From NCBI RefSeq assembly GCF_000016425.1, contig NC_009380.1, forward strand, positions 1,306,144 through 1,370,143: 64,000 nt of DNA, read 5' to 3'. Below the pieces are notes generated by a model, which saw only the letters and a list, made by a program, of their open reading frames with translations, ran no database searches and had not been told where the DNA came from. The stretch is from Salinispora tropica CNB-440. GTDB lineage: Bacteria; Actinomycetota; Actinomycetes; Mycobacteriales; Micromonosporaceae. Position 1 is the first letter of the stretch. Each line of letters starts with the position of its first letter. Below are positions 51,258-61,454 of this stretch, one piece after another. A program made the translations under genes and the position numbers.

Positions 51258-51779
51258 CTACGGGCTGGTGGCCCGGGAGCGGTTCGCTCTCGCCGCCGGA
51301 CCCGGGTGTGGTGTTTGGGGGGTCGGCTGACTGGCTTCGACGGCGCGTTGTATGGCTCGGTAGATCTGCCCGAACCGCAGCGCGTCGGCGGTCGCCAGCA
51401 GCAGCAGTGGCCGATCCTGCCACCGGACCCAGATCTCCAGCCGGCGGCTGCCCCGGGCGTACGAGCGGTCCAGGTACTCAAAGAGGAAGTCGGCGACCGG
51501 CCCGGCCGCCAGCCCGACCAGCACCGAGGCGCCGATGACGGCGATGGTGACGGTGGGGGAGCGGCCCAGCCAGAGCGCGAGTGCGATGCCCGCCGCGGCG
51601 GCGACCAGCGGACCGGCCAGGGCCGCGCCGATCGCGCCGCGGCCTGCCAACACTCGCCAGGAGCGGCTGCCGCGGTGGTGCCACACGGCGCTGATCTCGG
51701 CTAGCGGGACCGTCTGGTCCATCACTCGGACAGCAGTGGAGGTGACCTGTATCGATTTGTCGTGATAATACGTGACCAT
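51258..51779 (-). CDS. DUF6232-family membrane protein (second of tandem pair)
   Basis: 173 residues with the same layout: Y-Y-H-D-K-S-I-Q-V-T-S-T-A-V, two membrane helices (G-P-L-V-A-A-A-A-G-I-A-L-A-L and V-T-I-A-V-I-G-A-S-V-L-V-G-L), then L-R-F-G-Q-I-Y-R-A-I-Q-R-A-V-E-A. The C-terminal 20 residues are a proline-rich tail absent from the other copy. It is divergent from the enoyl-CoA hydratase gene. Function unknown. Confidence 0.76.
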   Translation of the reverse strand: MVTYYHDKSIQVTSTAVRVMDQTVPLAEISAVWHHRGSRSWRVLAGRGAIGAALAGPLVAAAAGIALALWLGRSPTVTIAVIGASVLVGLAAGPVADFLFEYLDRSYARGSRRLEIWVRWQDRPLLLLATADALRFGQIYRAIQRAVEASQPTPQTPHPGPAARANRSRATSP

Positions 51780-51876
51780 TGTCGAACTCCCGGTGACGGG
51801 GCTGGCGCCAGACTACGGCCCTGGCGGTCGCGCCGTAAGGTTGGCACGCGACTTCGACGAGGAAGTGAGGGACAGC

Positions 51877-52650
51877 GTGGGCGAGTTCGTGCGGCTGGAG
51901 ACCAAGGACGGAATCGGCACCATCCGGTTGGAGCGACCGCCGATGAATGCGCTGAATACCCAGGTGCAGGAGGAGCTGCGCGCCGCGGCGACCCAGGCGG
52001 CTGGCGATCCGGCCGTCCGCGCGGTCATCGTGTACGGCGGGGACCGCGTCTTCGCCGCGGGCGCGGACATCAAGGAGATGGCCGACATGTCCTACGTGGA
52101 TATGGCCGAGCGGGCCGCCGAGCTCTCCAGCGCGCTGGGGGCGATCGCCCAGATCCCCAAGCCGGTGGTCGCCGCGATCACCGGGTACGCCCTCGGCGGC
52201 GGCTGCGAGTTGGCCCTCGCCTGTGACTGGCGGGTGGTTGCCGAGGACACCAAGCTCGGCCAGCCAGAGATCAAGCTCGGTGTCATTCCCGGTGCGGGTG
52301 GCACCCAGCGGTTGGCCCGACTGGTTGGTCCGGCCCGCGCCAAGGACCTGATCATGTCGGGTCGGATGGTGGACGCGCCGGAGGCGCTCCGGATCGGGCT
52401 GGCCGACCGGGTGGTTCCCTCCGCCGAGGTCTACGCCACCGCGGTGGCCCTGGTGCAGCCGTACCTGACCGGGCCGGTGCAGGCCCTGCGCGCGGCGAAG
52501 CTGGCGGTCGACGGTGGCCTGGAGATGGATCTGACCTCCGGCCTGGCCTGGGAGAGCCAGCTCTTCGCGGCGCTGTTCGCCACCGACGACCGGCGGGAGG
52601 GCATGGCGGCCTTCGTGGAGAAACGCAAGCCGGACTTCACCGGACGTTGA
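51877..52650 (+). CDS. Enoyl-CoA hydratase/isomerase
   Basis: 257 residues, the exact usual length. The oxyanion-hole motif is A-A-G-A-D-I-K-E-M, and the catalytic glutamates are E111 (G-G-C-E-L-A-L-A-C-D) and E131 (Q-P-E-I-K-L-G-V-I-P-G-A-G-G). It hydrates enoyl-CoA in beta-oxidation and resembles mycobacterial EchA8. The GTG at 51877 gives this length and follows GAGGGA; an extension to 51772 overlaps the DUF6232 promoter. Confidence 0.92.
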   Translation: MGEFVRLETKDGIGTIRLERPPMNALNTQVQEELRAAATQAAGDPAVRAVIVYGGDRVFAAGADIKEMADMSYVDMAERAAELSSALGAIAQIPKPVVAAITGYALGGGCELALACDWRVVAEDTKLGQPEIKLGVIPGAGGTQRLARLVGPARAKDLIMSGRMVDAPEALRIGLADRVVPSAEVYATAVALVQPYLTGPVQALRAAKLAVDGGLEMDLTSGLAWESQLFAALFATDDRREGMAAFVEKRKPDFTGR

Positions 52651-52722
52651 TCCGGGGCGTTCCCATTCCGGCTACCGCTGGGTAGCGTATGCCCTGATCT
52701 TCCGCGGGCAGGGGAGCTGGTC

Positions 52723-54345
52723 ATGTCGGAGCGGATCGAGGGGCACGGCGGGGCGCTCGCGCTTGCGGTGCTGCGGGCACACGGAGTGCGCGAGATGTTC
52801 ACCCTCTCCGGTGGGCACATCTTCCCGCTCTACGACGCCGCACATCAGCTCGGGTTTCCGATCTATGACGTCCGGCACGAGCAGTCGGCGGTCTTCGCGG
52901 CCGAGGCGGTCGCAAAGCTACAGCGCCGCCCCGGCCTCGCCGTGCTGACCGCCGGACCGGGCGTCACCAACGGCATCTCCGGGTTGACCAGCTCCTTCTT
53001 CAACGCGTCACCGATTCTGGTGCTCGGTGGGCGAGCGCCGCAGTTCCGGTGGGGGGCGGGCAGCCTCCAGGAGTTGGATCACCTGCCGTTGGTCACGCCG
53101 GTGACGAAGCACGCCGAGACGGTGCTGCGCCCCGAGGAGATCCCCCGCGCGGTGGGCGCCGCGTTGACCACGGCGCTCACCCCGCATCGTGGCCCGGTCT
53201 TTGTGGATCTCCCACTGGAGGTGGCCTTCTCGGTGGCCGACGCCGACCTGCCCGCCGTTGCTCCGATCGCCCCGATCGAGGCGGACCCGGCGGAGGTGGC
53301 GAAGGCCGCCGTCCTCATCGCTCAGGGGCAGCGACCCGTGCTCATCGCCGGCTCCGACGTCTACGCCGGCGACGCCGTTGACGCCCTGCGCGCGGCGGCT
53401 GAGGCCCTTGCGGTGCCGGTCTTCACCAACGGCATGGGCCGGGGCGCGCTGCCGCCGGAGCACCCGCTTGCCTTTGCCAAGTCCCGCCGGGCGGCGTTGC
53501 GCGACGCCGACGTGGTGGTGGTCGTTGGCACGCCGCTGGACTTCCGGCTCAACTTTGGCGACTTCGGCGCCGCGGCGGTGGTGCACGTGGTGGATGCGCC
53601 GGGTCAGCGCGCCGGGCACCTCCAACCGGCCGCCGCGCCCGCCGGTGACCTGCGACTGATCCTGTCCGCGTTCGCCGAGTACCCCGGCGAACGCGTCGAC
53701 CACGCGGAGTGGGTCGCCGAGTTGCGGGCCGCCGAGGACGCTGCCCGTACCCGCGACGCCGCGGAGATGGCCGCGGAGACCGACCCGATCCGGCCCGCCC
53801 GCGTCTACGGCGAGCTGCGCCGGGTACTGGCCCAGGACGCGATCACCATCGGCGACGGTGGCGACTTCGTCTCGTATGCGGGTCGGTTCCTGGAGCCCGC
53901 CCAGCCCGGCACCTGGCTCGACCCCGGTCCGTATGGCTGCCTCGGCACCGGGATGGGCTACGCCATGGGCGCTCGGGTGACCCACCCCGACCGACAGATC
54001 TGCGTTCTGATGGGGGACGGTGCGGCCGGCTTCTCCCTGCTGGACGTGGAGTCGCTGGTCCGGCAGCGGTTGCCGGTGGTGATCGTCGTCGGGAACAACG
54101 GCATCTGGGGGCTGGAGAAGCATCCGATGCGGGCGCTGTACGGCTACGACGTGGCCGCTGACCTCCAGCCGGAGCTCCGTTACGACCAGGTGGTCCAGGC
54201 GCTGGGCGGCGCTGGTGAGACGGTGGCGAAGGCCGCCGACCTGGGGGCGGCGCTCCGGCGGGCCTTCGAGGCCGGGGTGCCGTACCTGGTCAACGTGGTG
54301 ACCGACCCGGCTGACGCGTACCCCCGGTCGTCGAATCTCGCCTGA
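52723..54345 (+). CDS. ilvG: Acetolactate synthase-like thiamine-diphosphate enzyme, IlvG type
   Basis: 540 residues. The N-terminal Pyr domain holds E53 in V-R-H-E-Q-S-A, the glutamate that activates the cofactor. The C-terminal PP domain has M-G-D-G-A-A-G-F ending in V-V-G-N-N-G-I-W-G-L-E-K-H-P-M. Its sequence follows closely the mycobacterial protein named IlvG (same F-T-L-S-G-G-H, R-W-G-x-G-S-L-Q-E and Y-P-R-x-S-N-L-A end). That protein is distinct from the main IlvB, and no small subunit is linked here. Acetolactate formation is therefore likely but not certain; other carboligase roles are possible. Confidence 0.82.
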   Translation: MSERIEGHGGALALAVLRAHGVREMFTLSGGHIFPLYDAAHQLGFPIYDVRHEQSAVFAAEAVAKLQRRPGLAVLTAGPGVTNGISGLTSSFFNASPILVLGGRAPQFRWGAGSLQELDHLPLVTPVTKHAETVLRPEEIPRAVGAALTTALTPHRGPVFVDLPLEVAFSVADADLPAVAPIAPIEADPAEVAKAAVLIAQGQRPVLIAGSDVYAGDAVDALRAAAEALAVPVFTNGMGRGALPPEHPLAFAKSRRAALRDADVVVVVGTPLDFRLNFGDFGAAAVVHVVDAPGQRAGHLQPAAAPAGDLRLILSAFAEYPGERVDHAEWVAELRAAEDAARTRDAAEMAAETDPIRPARVYGELRRVLAQDAITIGDGGDFVSYAGRFLEPAQPGTWLDPGPYGCLGTGMGYAMGARVTHPDRQICVLMGDGAAGFSLLDVESLVRQRLPVVIVVGNNGIWGLEKHPMRALYGYDVAADLQPELRYDQVVQALGGAGETVAKAADLGAALRRAFEAGVPYLVNVVTDPADAYPRSSNLA

Positions 54346-54351
54346 GGCGGG

Positions 54352-54759
54352 TCAGGCCTCGGGTCGCTTCTGCTCGCCGTCCCGGCGGCGAAGATCGTCC
54401 TCGCGGCGGCGCAGGTCCTCCTCCCAGCGGCGGAAGAGCTCCTGGTCGGCCTGGTTCTGGGAGCGCTCCTCCACCGAACGGAGAAACTCGGGGTCGTCGT
54501 CCGGGGCCACCGGGCGGCGTCGGCGCCCGGCGAGACCATTGCCGAGGGGTCGTCCAGCCCCGGGTTGACCGACTCTGGACTCGCGTCCGGCGACGAACCA
54601 GGCGATCGCGCCGACCAGCGGGAAGAAGAGGATGACCAGCACCCAGGCGATTCGGGGCAGGGCGCGGATGTCGCCCTCCTCGGCCGAGAGGCAGCTGATT
54701 AGCGCGACGACGGCGAGGACGACCTGCGCGAGGAAGAGGAGAAGGTACAGCCGAGCCAT
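54352..54759 (-). CDS. PLDc_N-type small membrane protein
   Basis: 135 residues. Two membrane helices (Y-L-L-L-F-L-A-Q-V-V-L-A-V-V-A-L-I and I-A-W-V-L-V-I-L-F-F-P-L-V-G-A-I-A-W-F) form the phospholipase-D N-terminal-like domain common in actinobacteria. A charged tail of about 70 residues (R-R-W-E-E-D-L-R-R-R-E-D-D-L-R-R-R) probably forms a coiled coil in the cytoplasm. Function unknown. Convergent with the acetolactate synthase gene at a six-base gap. Confidence 0.8.
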   Translation of the reverse strand: MARLYLLLFLAQVVLAVVALISCLSAEEGDIRALPRIAWVLVILFFPLVGAIAWFVAGRESRVGQPGAGRPLGNGLAGRRRRPVAPDDDPEFLRSVEERSQNQADQELFRRWEEDLRRREDDLRRRDGEQKRPEA

Positions 54760-54829
54760 GACACCATCATGACGTACCCGTGGTCGTTGCCACACCCCAA
54801 GGAGGGCGTGACCTCTACACTCCGTGATC

Positions 54830-55237
54830 ATGGAGCAGCGGTTGACGGCCGAGGAGCGGCTGACTCTCAAGACGGGCGCCTTCGGCGCGGTCGCCCTCGT
54901 ATCGAATGTGGAGCCCGGTGTGCTGGCGCTGGTTCGGGAGAGCTTCGCCGCCTCCGCTGCGCTGGCTGACTCCAGTGGGGTGGTCAAGGCGGCGTTGACC
55001 AGTGGTCCGCTGCCCAGGCTGCCGCGCGACTCGGAGCTCGAGCTCGAATCTGTGGTGCTTCCGGCGCTGACCCAGGCGATGGCAATCCTGCGGAAGAAGT
55101 CTCCGCGGGACGTGCGGACGTACCGGGAGGTGGTGTTGGCCGCTGCCGACCAGGCGGCCGGGGCGCACCGGGGGGTCACCCCGCAGGAGACAGCGATGAT
55201 CGAGCGCCTCCGGGGTGCGCTGGTGGAGCCGGCCTGA
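54830..55237 (+). CDS. Conserved hypothetical actinobacterial protein
   Basis: 135 residues, mostly helical and soluble (L-T-A-E-E-R-L-T-L-K-T-G-A-F-G-A-V-A-L-V ... R-T-Y-R-E-V-V-L-A-A-A-D-Q). I recognise no characterised domain. A TACACT box at 54816-54821 is eight bases before the ATG and no ribosome site is present, so the message is probably leaderless. It precedes the ETF operon and may be conserved with it. Confidence 0.7.
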   Translation: MEQRLTAEERLTLKTGAFGAVALVSNVEPGVLALVRESFAASAALADSSGVVKAALTSGPLPRLPRDSELELESVVLPALTQAMAILRKKSPRDVRTYREVVLAAADQAAGAHRGVTPQETAMIERLRGALVEPA

Positions 55238-55418
55238 GCCCGGTCCGGTGAGCTGTGTCACCATACGGGCTCCAGAGGTAGAAGCTACTTGTGGGTAACA
55301 TGGCGTCGTGGGCAACCGCACAGCGTCCGCGGTTGACCGGGCGTTGAGTTACGCGGGAGGCTGCGCCCCAGACCGGGCGAGCGAATCGCATCAACCACAG
55401 GAGGGTCGTCGAAGCGCG

Positions 55419-56198
55419 ATGAACATCGTCGTACTCGTCAAGCAGGTGCCCGATTCGGGCGTGGACCGCAACCTGCGTACTGACGACAACACCGTCGACC
55501 GCGGTTCGGCGAACAACGTCATCAACGAGATGGACGAGTACGCCATCGAGGAGGCGTTGAAGATCAAGGAGGCGCACGGCGGCGAGGTCACCATCCTGAC
55601 CATGGGGCCCGACCAGGCGACCGAGTCGATCCGTAAGGCGCTCTCCATGGGCCCGGACAAGGCCGTACACGTCCTCGACGACGCCCTGGCCGGGTCCTGC
55701 GCGGTGACCACCTCCAAGGTGCTCAGCGCCGCGCTCGGTCAGCTGAACGCCGATCTGGTGCTCTGCGGCGCGGAGTCCACCGACGGCCGGGTCCAGGTTC
55801 TGCCGCACATGCTCGCCGAGCGGCTCGGCGTCGCCGCGCTGACCGGCGCTCGCAAGCTCACCGTCGATGGCAGCACGCTCACCATCGAGCGGCAGACCGA
55901 GGAGGGCTACGAGGTGATCACCGCCGAGACCCCCGCCGTGGTCTCCGTCTGGGACACCATCAACGAGCCGCGCTACCCCTCCTTCAAGGGCATCATGGCC
56001 GCCAAGAAGAAGCCGGTGCAGACCCTGCCCCTGGGCGACCTCGGTGTCGCCCCGGCCGAGGTGGGCCGTGCCGGCGCGACCAGCGCCGTGCTGGAGCACA
56101 GCAAGCGCCCGCCGCGCTCCAGCGGCACGAAGGTCACCGACGAGGGCGCCGGCGGCACGCAGCTGGTCGAGTTCCTCGCCACCGAGAAGTTCGTGTGA
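55419..56198 (+). CDS. etfB: Electron transfer flavoprotein beta subunit
   Basis: 259 residues. M-N-I-V-V-L-V-K-Q-V-P-D-S is the family start, and C-G-A-E-S-T-D and L-A-E-R-L-G-V-A lie in the AMP-binding region. With EtfA it carries electrons from acyl-CoA dehydrogenases to the quinone pool. The ATG at 55419 is set by homology; GGAGGG (55399) is 14 bases away, longer than usual. The gene for the alpha subunit starts 14 bases after the stop. Equivalent to mycobacterial FixA. Confidence 0.94.
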   Translation: MNIVVLVKQVPDSGVDRNLRTDDNTVDRGSANNVINEMDEYAIEEALKIKEAHGGEVTILTMGPDQATESIRKALSMGPDKAVHVLDDALAGSCAVTTSKVLSAALGQLNADLVLCGAESTDGRVQVLPHMLAERLGVAALTGARKLTVDGSTLTIERQTEEGYEVITAETPAVVSVWDTINEPRYPSFKGIMAAKKKPVQTLPLGDLGVAPAEVGRAGATSAVLEHSKRPPRSSGTKVTDEGAGGTQLVEFLATEKFV

Positions 56199-56212
56199 GA
56201 GCAGGTCTGGAG

Positions 56213-57172
56213 ATGTCTGAGGTTCTCGTCGTCGTCGAAGCCACCCGGGAGTTCGGCGTCAAGAAGGTCACCCTGGAGATGCTCACCCTCGCCCGTGGCC
56301 TGGGTACGCCCAGCGCGGTCGTGCTTGGCGGACCCGGTGCCGCCGAGGCGCTGAGCGCGAAGCTGGGTGAGTACGGGGCAGCGAAGATCTACGCCGCCGA
56401 GAGTGAGGAGATCGACGGCTACCTGGTCTCGCCCAAGGCCACCGTCCTGGCCGAGCTGGTGGCGCGGGTGCAGCCCGCCGCCGTGCTGCTCGCCTCGGCC
56501 CAGGAGGGCAAGGAGATCGCTGCTCGCCTCGCGGTCAAGCTCGACAACGGCATCCTGACCGACGTGGTCGCGCTGGACGCCGACGGGACCGCGACGCAGG
56601 TCGTCTTCGCCGGCTCCACCATCGTGAAGTCCAAGGTCACCCGTGGCCTGCCGCTGGTCACCGTTCGGCCGAACTCGATCACCCCGGAACCGGCCGCCGC
56701 CACTCCGGCCGTCGAGCAGCTCACCGTTTCGGTCCCGGCCGCCGACAAGCTGGCCCGGGTCGTCAACCGGGTCGCCGAGCAGAAGGGCAGCCGTCCGGAG
56801 TTGACCGAGGCGTCGGTCGTCGTATCCGGGGGGCGTGGGGTTGGCAACGCCGACAACTTCAAGTTCGTCGAGGAGCTGGCGGACCTGCTCGGTGGCGCCG
56901 TCGGCGCATCCCGCGCCGCCGTCGACTCGGGCTACTACCCACACCAGTTCCAGGTGGGGCAGACCGGTAAGACGGTCTCTCCGCAGCTCTACATCGCGCT
57001 CGGCATCTCCGGCGCGATCCAGCACCGGGCCGGCATGCAGACCTCGAAGACGATCGTCGCTGTCAACAAGGACGGTGAGGCACCGATCTTCGAGCTCGCC
57101 GACTTCGGCGTGGTGGGCGACCTGTTCAAGGTCGTACCGCAGACCGCTGAGGAGATTCGCAAGCGCCGGTGA
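56213..57172 (+). CDS. etfA: Electron transfer flavoprotein alpha subunit
   Basis: 319 residues. The C-terminal FAD domain has S-G-G-R-G-V-G ... [21 protein letters not shown] and [13 protein letters not shown], all diagnostic. It forms the heterodimer with EtfB. The ATG at 56213 follows CTGGAG directly. A strong terminator ends the operon. Confidence 0.95.
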   Translation: MSEVLVVVEATREFGVKKVTLEMLTLARGLGTPSAVVLGGPGAAEALSAKLGEYGAAKIYAAESEEIDGYLVSPKATVLAELVARVQPAAVLLASAQEGKEIAARLAVKLDNGILTDVVALDADGTATQVVFAGSTIVKSKVTRGLPLVTVRPNSITPEPAAATPAVEQLTVSVPAADKLARVVNRVAEQKGSRPELTEASVVVSGGRGVGNADNFKFVEELADLLGGAVGASRAAVDSGYYPHQFQVGQTGKTVSPQLYIALGISGAIQHRAGMQTSKTIVAVNKDGEAPIFELADFGVVGDLFKVVPQTAEEIRKRR

Positions 57173-57189
57173 GCTGACTCGCCAGACAC

Positions 57190-57228
57190 GACCAGCGCCG
57201 GGAACCCCTCAGGTTCCCGGCGCTGGTC
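57190..57228 (+). terminator. Terminator of the etfBA operon
   Basis: Perfect 17-base arms (57190-57206 and 57212-57228) with the loop CCTCA, 17 bases after the etfA stop. Confidence 0.88.
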
Positions 57229-57331
57229 GGTGTGGGCGTCCGCCCACAACCACACGGTCGCCGCGTCAACCTGCGAGGATGGCCTGCGTGCCCGTTCGCA
57301 CCCCCGCCGAGGCAGGGAACGAGGAGCGAGG

Positions 57332-60040
57332 ATGCCGAGGACGCCCGACCGGGCCCACCACGCGTTGGCCCTGCACGAGGTCGTGCTGCTGCTGGAGTCC
57401 GACACCCAGCGCGGCCTGAGTGACGCGGAGGCGGCTGACCGCCGGGAGCGCTTCGGGGCCAACGTTCTGCCGGCCGCCACCAGCGGTGGCTTGCTCCGCC
57501 GGCTGCTCCGCCAGTTCCAGAACCCCCTCGTGTACGTGTTGGTGGGCGCCGGCGTGGTCACCTCGCTGCTCGCCGAGTACGTCGACTCGGTCGTGATCTT
57601 CGGTGTGGTCATCGTCAACGCCGTGGTCGGGTTCCTCCAGGAGTCCAAGGCCGAGGCCGCGCTGGACGCGTTGCGGTCGATGGTACGGACCGAGACCCGG
57701 GTGGTTCGGGATGGCCAGCCACGGCCGGTGCCGTCGGAGGAGGTGGTTCCCGGTGACCTGGTGCTGGTCGAGGCGGGGGACAAGGTCCCCGCCGATCTGC
57801 GCCTGGCCCGCGCCGACGAGGTCAGGGTCGACGAGTCGACCCTGACCGGTGAGTCGCAGCCCGTCCGCAAGGACGAGGTCGTCGTCCCGGACGAGACGCC
57901 GGTGGCCGATCGCCGCAACGTGCTCTACTCCGGCACGCTTGTCACCGGCGGCTCGGCGGCTGGTCTGGTCATGGCCACCGGGGCCGAGACGGAGCTGGGC
58001 CGGATCCATCGCCTGGTCGGCAGCGCCCAGGTGCTGGACACCCCGCTGACGACCAAGCTGGCCCGATTCAGCCGGCTGCTCACCGTCGTGATCCTGGTGC
58101 TCGCCGGGGTGACCTTCGGAATCGGCATCCTCCGGGGGGAGAGCGGCGGCGAGATGTTCACCGCCGCCGTGGCGTTGGCGGTGGGGGCCATCCCGGAGGG
58201 GCTGCCGGCGGCGGTGACGATCACGCTGGCGATCGGGGTTGGGCGGATGGCCCGCCGGCAGGCGGTGATCCGGCGGCTGCCGGCGGTGGAGACGCTGGGC
58301 AGCACGACGGTGATCTGCACGGACAAGACCGGCACCCTGACCGAGAACCAGATGACGGTGCGGACGCTCTGGACAGTCGCCGGCCGGCACGAGGTCACCG
58401 GCAGCGGATACCAGCCAGCCGGTGAGATCCAGGGTCCCGACGGCGAGGCCGCCCGGGTTGAGGATGACGGGGCGCTGCGCTGGTCGCTGCTCGCCGGGGT
58501 CGGCTGCAACGACGCCCGGCTGGCCGAGCGGGACGAAGGGTACGTGGTGCTCGGCGACCCGACCGAGGGCGCGATGCTGGTGGTGGCGGCCAAGGGAGGG
58601 CTGCGGGCCGCGGCTGTGGCCGACGAGTTGCCTCGGGTCGCGTCGATCCCGTTCACCTCGGAGCGGCAGTTCATGGCGACCCTGCACGACACCCGGGACG
58701 ACGGGCGGGTGGTGCTGGTCAAGGGCGCGGTCGAGCGGCTGGTGGAGTGGAGCGTCGCGGCGCTGGACGCGCAGGGGCAAACGGTGCCACTCGACCGGGA
58801 CGAGGTGCTGGCCGCCGCCGGTGCGCTCGCTGGCGAGGGGCTACGGGTGCTGGCCACGGCGCAGGCGCGGGTGGACGGCGACGCGGTGCTGGCGGAGCAG
58901 GAGCTGCCCGGCAGCCTGGTCTTCACCGGCCTACACGCCATGCTTGATCCGCCACGGGCTGCGGTCGCCGATGCGATCGCCGCCAGCCAACGAGCCGGAA
59001 TCTCGGTGAAGATGATCACCGGTGACCATCAGACCACCGCGAGCGCCATCGCCGGTCGCCTCGGACTGCTGGACGTGGAGCCGCGGCCCGGCGAGGTGCT
59101 CTCCGGCAAGGACCTCGCGCGGCTCTCGCCCGACGACAGGCCGGCGGCGGTGGAAAGGGCGGCGGTGTTCGCCCGGGTGTCGCCAGAGCAGAAGCTGCGG
59201 CTGGTGGAGGCGTTGCAGGCCGACGGGCAGGTGGTCGCCATGACCGGGGACGGTGTCAACGACGCGCCGGCGCTGCGGCAGGCCGACATCGGGGTGGCGA
59301 TGGGACGCAGCGGCACAGAGGTGGCCAAGGAGGCGTCGGACATCATCCTTACCGATGATGACTTCACCACGATCGAGGCGGCCGTCGAGGAGGGGCGGGG
59401 CGTCTTCGCCAACCTCACCAAATTCATCATCTGGACATTGCCCACCAACACGGCGGAGGGCATGTTGGTCCTCGTCGCCATCCTGCTCGGCACCGCGCTG
59501 CCCATCCTGCCCAGCCAGATCCTCTGGATCAACATGACCTCGGCGGTGTTGCTCGGCCTGACGCTCGCGTTCGAGCCGAAGGAGGACGGGATCATGTCCC
59601 GGCCGCCCCGAGATCCGGCTCAGCCACTGCTGACCAGCGCGCTGGTGGTGCGGATTCTGCTCGTGTCCGCACTGGTCGTGGCTGGCGCCTGGTGGGTGTT
59701 CGAGTGGGAACTGGGCGGCGGGGCGGAGTTGGCGCAGGCCCGTACGGCGGCGGTGAACCTCGTCGTCACCGTGCAGATCTTCTACCTGTTCAGTTGTCGC
59801 TCGTTGCGCCACTCCGCGTGGCGCCTGGGGCTGTTCACCAATCGCTGGCTGATCGGTGGGGTGCTGCTTCAGGTTCTCGGCCAGGTGGCGCTCACCTACC
59901 TGCCGGTGATGAACACGTTGTTCCGGACGGCGCCCATCGGCCCCGGGACGTGGGGGCGGATCCTGGGTGTCGCTCTCGTGGCCGGCGCCGTCGTGGCGCT
60001 CGACAAGCGGTTCGGCTGGTTTGGCCGCCGACTCGGTTGA
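57332..60040 (+). CDS. P2-type cation-transporting ATPase
   Basis: 902 residues. N-terminal cation-ATPase domain (about 10-75), actuator loop T-G-E-S, helix M4 with A-I-P-E-G-L-P-A, phosphorylation site D331-K-T-G-T-L-T, hinge G-D-G-V-N-D-A-P-A, and a C-terminal four-helix region. The P-E-G-L-P motif fits calcium- or other divalent-cation pumps of the PacL/CtpF type rather than heavy-metal P1B pumps; no CPx or metal-binding N-terminal domain is present. The ATG at 57332 follows GAGGAGCGAGG. It lies between etfA and iscS, which are close together in related genomes. Confidence 0.88.
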   Translation: MPRTPDRAHHALALHEVVLLLESDTQRGLSDAEAADRRERFGANVLPAATSGGLLRRLLRQFQNPLVYVLVGAGVVTSLLAEYVDSVVIFGVVIVNAVVGFLQESKAEAALDALRSMVRTETRVVRDGQPRPVPSEEVVPGDLVLVEAGDKVPADLRLARADEVRVDESTLTGESQPVRKDEVVVPDETPVADRRNVLYSGTLVTGGSAAGLVMATGAETELGRIHRLVGSAQVLDTPLTTKLARFSRLLTVVILVLAGVTFGIGILRGESGGEMFTAAVALAVGAIPEGLPAAVTITLAIGVGRMARRQAVIRRLPAVETLGSTTVICTDKTGTLTENQMTVRTLWTVAGRHEVTGSGYQPAGEIQGPDGEAARVEDDGALRWSLLAGVGCNDARLAERDEGYVVLGDPTEGAMLVVAAKGGLRAAAVADELPRVASIPFTSERQFMATLHDTRDDGRVVLVKGAVERLVEWSVAALDAQGQTVPLDRDEVLAAAGALAGEGLRVLATAQARVDGDAVLAEQELPGSLVFTGLHAMLDPPRAAVADAIAASQRAGISVKMITGDHQTTASAIAGRLGLLDVEPRPGEVLSGKDLARLSPDDRPAAVERAAVFARVSPEQKLRLVEALQADGQVVAMTGDGVNDAPALRQADIGVAMGRSGTEVAKEASDIILTDDDFTTIEAAVEEGRGVFANLTKFIIWTLPTNTAEGMLVLVAILLGTALPILPSQILWINMTSAVLLGLTLAFEPKEDGIMSRPPRDPAQPLLTSALVVRILLVSALVVAGAWWVFEWELGGGAELAQARTAAVNLVVTVQIFYLFSCRSLRHSAWRLGLFTNRWLIGGVLLQVLGQVALTYLPVMNTLFRTAPIGPGTWGRILGVALVAGAVVALDKRFGWFGRRLG

Positions 60041-60135
60041 GCTGCGCCGGTCTGCCGGTGCGGTGCGGCGCGGCTCTTCTCCCGGGAGACCTCCGGCTTC
60101 CGGCTGACGCCTACCCGGTCGCTAGGCTGAACCCG

Positions 60136-61311
60136 ATGGCTTATCTGGATCATGCGGCGACTACTCCGATGCTCGACGTGGCGTTGGAGGCGTATGTCGC
60201 CACCGCCCGTGAGGTCGGCAACGCCTCCGCTCTGCACGCCGCGGGCCGTCAGGCCCGTCGCCGAGTGGAGGAGTCGCGCGAGCGGGTGGCGGCCGCGCTG
60301 GGCGCCCGTCCTGCCGAGGTGATCTTCACTGGGGGCGGCACGGAGAGCGACAATCTCGCGGTCAAGGGCATCTTCTGGGCCCGCCGGTCCGCCGACCGCC
60401 GGCGGACGCGGGTGGTATCCAGTGCCGTGGAGCATCACGCGGTGCTCGACGGCGTCGATTGGCTGGCCGCGCAGGAGGGCGCCGAGGTGGGCTGGCTCCC
60501 GGTCGACGCCCTCGGCCGAGTCACCCCGCAGCGGCTTCGCGCGGAGTTGGCCGCGTCCGCCGACCGGGTGGCCGTGGTCACGACGATGTGGGCCAGTAAC
60601 GAGGTGGGTACGGTCCAGCCGGTCGCCGAGTTGGCCGCGGTGGCCGCCGAGCACGGGGTGCCGCTGCACACCGACGCGATCCAGGCGGTCGGCCAGGTGG
60701 CGGTGGACTTCGCCGCCAGCGGCGTTTCGGCGCTCACCGTGACCGGGCACAAGCTCGGCGGGCCGGCTGGGGTGGGTGCCCTGGTGCTCGCCCGGGACGT
60801 CGCCGCGACCCCGCTGCTGCACGGCGGCGGCCAGGAGCGGGACGTCCGCTCGGGGACCTTGGACACCGCCGGAATCGTGGCTTTCGCGGTCGCCCTGGAG
60901 ACGGCGGTCCGGCACCAGCAAGGTTACGCGGCCCGCATCGCCGCCCTCCGAGACGACCTCGTGGCGCGGGTGCGGCACGCGGTGCCGGAGGCGGTGCTCA
61001 ACGGTGACCCGACCGATCGGCTGCCGGGCAACGCCCACTTCTCCTTCCCCGGCTGTGAGGGCGATGCGCTGCTGCTCCTGCTCGACGCACAGGGCATCGC
61101 CTGCTCCACCGGTTCGGCATGCTCGGCGGGGGTCGCCCAGCCGAGCCATGTGTTGCTCGCGATGGGCGCCGACAGTGCCCGTGCCCGCTCCTCGCTGCGC
61201 TTCACGCTCGGCCACACCAGCACGTCGCAGGAGGTCGATGCGCTGATCGCGGCCCTACCGGAGGCGGTCGGCCGGGCTCGGCGGGCCGGGAGCCTGCGCG
61301 CTTCGCACTGA
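60136..61311 (+). CDS. iscS: Cysteine desulfurase
   Basis: 391 residues, PLP enzyme. K206 in [10 protein letters not shown] binds the cofactor, and C329 in S-T-G-S-A-C-S is the active cysteine that takes sulfur from L-cysteine. It supplies sulfur for tRNA thiolation and Fe-S assembly. The next gene, mnmA, is the probable receiver. TAGGCT (60123-60128) is seven bases before the ATG, which points to a leaderless message. Confidence 0.93.
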   Translation: MAYLDHAATTPMLDVALEAYVATAREVGNASALHAAGRQARRRVEESRERVAAALGARPAEVIFTGGGTESDNLAVKGIFWARRSADRRRTRVVSSAVEHHAVLDGVDWLAAQEGAEVGWLPVDALGRVTPQRLRAELAASADRVAVVTTMWASNEVGTVQPVAELAAVAAEHGVPLHTDAIQAVGQVAVDFAASGVSALTVTGHKLGGPAGVGALVLARDVAATPLLHGGGQERDVRSGTLDTAGIVAFAVALETAVRHQQGYAARIAALRDDLVARVRHAVPEAVLNGDPTDRLPGNAHFSFPGCEGDALLLLLDAQGIACSTGSACSAGVAQPSHVLLAMGADSARARSSLRFTLGHTSTSQEVDALIAALPEAVGRARRAGSLRASH

Positions 61312-61454
61312 TGTCGTCGCCGCACCGCGGGGCTGTTCACGCCGTGTCACGGCCCGGGAGAGCGGGGGCGCGCTGGGTTTGGGGGCGGACGCCGGGGTGG
61401 TTACGCTCGTCAGGGCGTCGCAGCGGCGCCCGACGGTGTGGAAGGGTGGTCGGG

